Shown piece after piece: positions 61,861 to 64,000 of a DNA stretch of 64,000 nt. The stretch is from CBDBDZ01 sp965204215 (GTDB lineage: Bacteria > Pseudomonadota > Gammaproteobacteria > Pseudomonadales > GM7GCV1). Where the stretch lies: contig CBDBDZ010000014.1 of the NCBI GenBank assembly GCA_965204215.1, positions 868,001 through 932,000 on the forward strand, read 5' to 3'. The translations under genes were made by a program, and so were the position numbers. The number at the start of each line of letters is the position of its first letter. Positions within the stretch are counted from its first letter, which is position 1. The notes under the pieces are model-generated. The model had not been told where the DNA came from. It ran no database searches and worked only from the letters and a program-made list of their open reading frames with translations.

Positions 61861-64000
61861 TTATCCTGTATTTCTAAGTCCAGCGGCGACGCCAGATATA
61901 CTTATCATTAGAGCATTTTCTACCAATTTATTTTCCTGGTTCTGGTTATCATCCAATTGACGGTAGCGTTTCAATAACTCCACTTGAAGTAAATTTAAGG
62001 GGTCAATATAGGTGTTGCGTAAATTCACTGCTTGCTCTATCCACGGAATATTTTGCATCAATTTTTCATCTTCTGTAATGGTTAATACCACTTCAATATC
62101 TTTTTGTAATTGGTTACGCAATTCATTACCGACAAACTGTTGTTCTTTAGCAACCAGGATTTCATCATAAAAGGATGAAAGCTCTGCATTGGTTTTGGCG
62201 TATACCATTTGTAACATGCTCATGCGTGTTGTGAAAAAAGGCCAGTTGAGGCACATCTCACGCAAGTTGGTTTTTTCACTTTGATAGATATTGTGCAATG
62301 CGGCTCCCGCCCCATACCATGCAGGTAACAGCAGCCTGTTTTGAGACCAGGAGAATATCCAGGGGATGGCTCTTAAGGTTTCAATGCCACCTTGTTTATG
62401 GCGTTTGGCTGGACGCGAACCCAGTGGCAATTTGGAGAGTTCTTTGATAGGGGTGGCATCGTTAAAGTACTTGATAAAATGTTCAGTATCGGATACTCGA
62501 GTTCTATAGCTTTGTGCAGAAATGTCGGACAGTTGATTCATCACTTCACGCCATTCTGGCTTTACCAGTGGTGGTGGCTGTAATTGAGATTTTAAAATGG
62601 CATTGGTGTAGAGATTAAAGCTATTAACTGCTGTGACACACAGGCCAAATTTATTGCGTATCATTTCGCCTTGTTCAGTCACGCGCAAACCGTTATCTAA
62701 TGAACCTGGGGGTTGTGATAGTAATGCAGCATGAGCAGGTGCTCCACCACGACCAATAGTACCCCCTCTTCCATGAAATAAAGTGAGTTTAATATTGTAA
62801 TCTTTACAGAGCGTCAGCAAAGCTTCCTGTGTTCTGTACTGTGCCCACGAAGCAGCAATTACTCCGGCATCTTTGGCTGAATCGGAATAGCCAATCATAA
62901 CCATTTGTTGTGGGGTTTCAGTCATATTGAGATAGTTGCGATAAGTGTCATTATCAAATAACAATTGCATACTCTGCTGGGCGTTATTTAAATCATCCAG
63001 TGTTTCAAATAGTGGTACAATGGGCAAATATTCATTGCAGCCGCTCTGTTTTAATAGTAATTGAACTGCCAGAATATCCGATGGTCTTTTTGCCATGGAA
63101 ATGATGTAGCAGGAAATGGCTTGCAAATCGCTTTGTGCAATAAGCTTAAAACAGTTTAAAGTTTCCATCACTTCATTGTCAGGGCTCCATTGTTGGTGAT
63201 TGGCGGGAAAGAGAGGGCGTTTACTTTCGAGTTCCTGAGTCAAAAAAGTGATTCGTTGTTCTTCATTCCAGGTATCATAATCACCTAGCTCTAAATAATG
63301 GGTAATTGCAGATAGAACTTTGGTATGACGTTGACTGTCCTGACGAATGTCCAGTGGTAATAAATGGATACCAAAGCTGTTTAACCGATGTAAACAGCGT
63401 TTTAAATTGCCGCTAGCAATTGCTCCCATATTGCACTCCATTAATGATTGGTAGCAAAGTTGTAATGGATCGCGTAATTGTTCGCAATGGGTAAGCACTG
63501 CTAAATCGGTAACGAGTTCATCGTTGTTGATGGCTTTTTCACAATATAATTGAGTATTAATCAAAATTTGGCGTGTGTGCTTTAATATAGCTCGATAGGG
63601 CTCATCATTGCCGGCAATGCCTAATTGCCTTAGTTTGTTTTGCAAGTCGTAATTACAGCGATGCATTGAAAGCTCGCTGACTAATTGATTGATATCGTTT
63701 AAAAACAAATCAGCAGCTTTCCAGCGGCTGAGTAACATCACTTCTTTTGTAACTTTAGCGGTTACAAAAGGATTGCCATCACGGTCACCTCCCATCCAGG
63801 ATACAAATCGAATCGGGTTAAATTTTTGCGGTAAATCCAGATTGAATTGTGATTGAATAACGGCTTCCAAATGCTCTATAAATTCAGGAATCGCCTCCCA
63901 CAATGAATGCTCAATAACTGCAAATCCCCACTTTGCTTCGTCTACAGGCGTTGGCTTTTTGGTGCGTATCTCATTGGTGTGCCACCACTCCACGATAATA
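61861..64000 (-). CDS. ppc: Phosphoenolpyruvate carboxylase, 3' part (cut by window edge)
   Basis: Carboxylates PEP to oxaloacetate to refill the TCA cycle. About 713 C-terminal residues are visible; the N-terminal 170 or so lie outside. WHTNEIRTKKPTPVDEAKWG is near the visible start. FVSWMGGDRDGNPFVTA, MIGYSDSAKDAGVIAASWA and LFHGRGGTIGRGG carry the catalytic motifs. The chain ends VAAGLRNTG, the conserved C-terminus. The GTG at 63993 is internal, not the real start, since the frame stays open to the edge. Confidence 0.97.
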   Translation of the reverse strand, partial: IIVEWWHTNEIRTKKPTPVDEAKWGFAVIEHSLWEAIPEFIEHLEAVIQSQFNLDLPQKFNPIRFVSWMGGDRDGNPFVTAKVTKEVMLLSRWKAADLFLNDINQLVSELSMHRCNYDLQNKLRQLGIAGNDEPYRAILKHTRQILINTQLYCEKAINNDELVTDLAVLTHCEQLRDPLQLCYQSLMECNMGAIASGNLKRCLHRLNSFGIHLLPLDIRQDSQRHTKVLSAITHYLELGDYDTWNEEQRITFLTQELESKRPLFPANHQQWSPDNEVMETLNCFKLIAQSDLQAISCYIISMAKRPSDILAVQLLLKQSGCNEYLPIVPLFETLDDLNNAQQSMQLLFDNDTYRNYLNMTETPQQMVMIGYSDSAKDAGVIAASWAQYRTQEALLTLCKDYNIKLTLFHGRGGTIGRGGAPAHAALLSQPPGSLDNGLRVTEQGEMIRNKFGLCVTAVNSFNLYTNAILKSQLQPPPLVKPEWREVMNQLSDISAQSYRTRVSDTEHFIKYFNDATPIKELSKLPLGSRPAKRHKQGGIETLRAIPWIFSWSQNRLLLPAWYGAGAALHNIYQSEKTNLREMCLNWPFFTTRMSMLQMVYAKTNAELSSFYDEILVAKEQQFVGNELRNQLQKDIEVVLTITEDEKLMQNIPWIEQAVNLRNTYIDPLNLLQVELLKRYRQLDDNQNQENKLVENALMISISGVAAGLRNTG

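Noticed and set aside
1..64000. tRNA or rRNA genes, CRISPR arrays, prophage
   Set aside because: No cloverleaf-like sequence with a T-loop, no regularly spaced repeat array and no phage structural genes were seen on either strand.

Overview
The window is a chromosomal segment of an AT-rich gammaproteobacterium. Household gene blocks are arranged as in Pseudomonas or Cellvibrio relatives and marine OMG-type bacteria: lptM-lysA-dapF-DUF484-xerC, mltF divergent from purL, mreBCD-yhdP divergent from gatC, epmB divergent from efp, xseB-ispA-dxs, and ndk-rlmN. Many genes carry only weak ribosome binding sites. I cannot name the species. A pyrophosphate-type phosphofructokinase, a split B12-dependent ribonucleotide reductase, a sterol-desaturase-like membrane protein and many transport or hydrolase genes fit a free-living or host-associated marine heterotroph.

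Layout. Positions 1-14.4 kb: the 5' part of mrcA (minus), a TIGR04283/TIGR04282 glycosyltransferase pair, rpiA, a fatty acid hydroxylase-like protein, a MerC-like protein, a small acidic protein, ycaQ, the lysA/dapF/xerC operon, msrA and mltF. Positions 14.4-19.6 kb: purL and a PPi-type pfk. Positions 19.8-29.8 kb: two convergent units, a plus-strand run (two amidohydrolases and an M19 dipeptidase) and a minus-strand run (YtcJ-like amidohydrolase, membrane fusion protein, RND permease). Positions 29.8-36.6 kb: yhdP, mreD, mreC and mreB on the minus strand, with gatC divergent and without gatA/gatB next to it. Positions 36.8-41 kb: an S41 protease lipoprotein, dprA, an SMR pump and an EamA transporter. 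Positions 41.2-44.5 kb: nrdJa-nrdJb behind paired NrdR boxes. Positions 44.6-48.2 kb: an outer-membrane beta-barrel candidate and two glycosyltransferases. Positions 48.2-53.2 kb: epmB, efp, xseB, ispA, dxs and rbfA. Positions 53.2-56.4 kb (minus): anti-sigma, ECF sigma, zapA, a TIGR02449 protein, truB and an internally deleted SDR remnant. Positions 56.5-64 kb: an HSL-family esterase, ndk, rlmN, an isolated exbD, cyaY, coaD, a DUF4143 ATPase and the 3' part of ppc.

The most notable non-coding content is a set of small non-autonomous repeats. Family 1 has four 140-142 bp copies with GAGAGCTTTGCA-type ends, three of them with exact 5-bp target duplications. Family 2 has four copies with ATTAAT ends, in a long (170 bp) and a short (119-128 bp) form; the short form looks like a deletion between GTATTT direct repeats. 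A single 241-bp element with CCTAGATTCC ends and a 5-bp ATTAA duplication resembles an IS1380-type MITE. All of these sit between genes, often touching start or stop codons. I saw no tRNA, rRNA, CRISPR array or prophage. No clear-cut new multi-gene system was found. The best candidates for new biology are the repeat families, the hydrolase/RND cluster with its apparent pseudoenzyme, and the isolated gatC.
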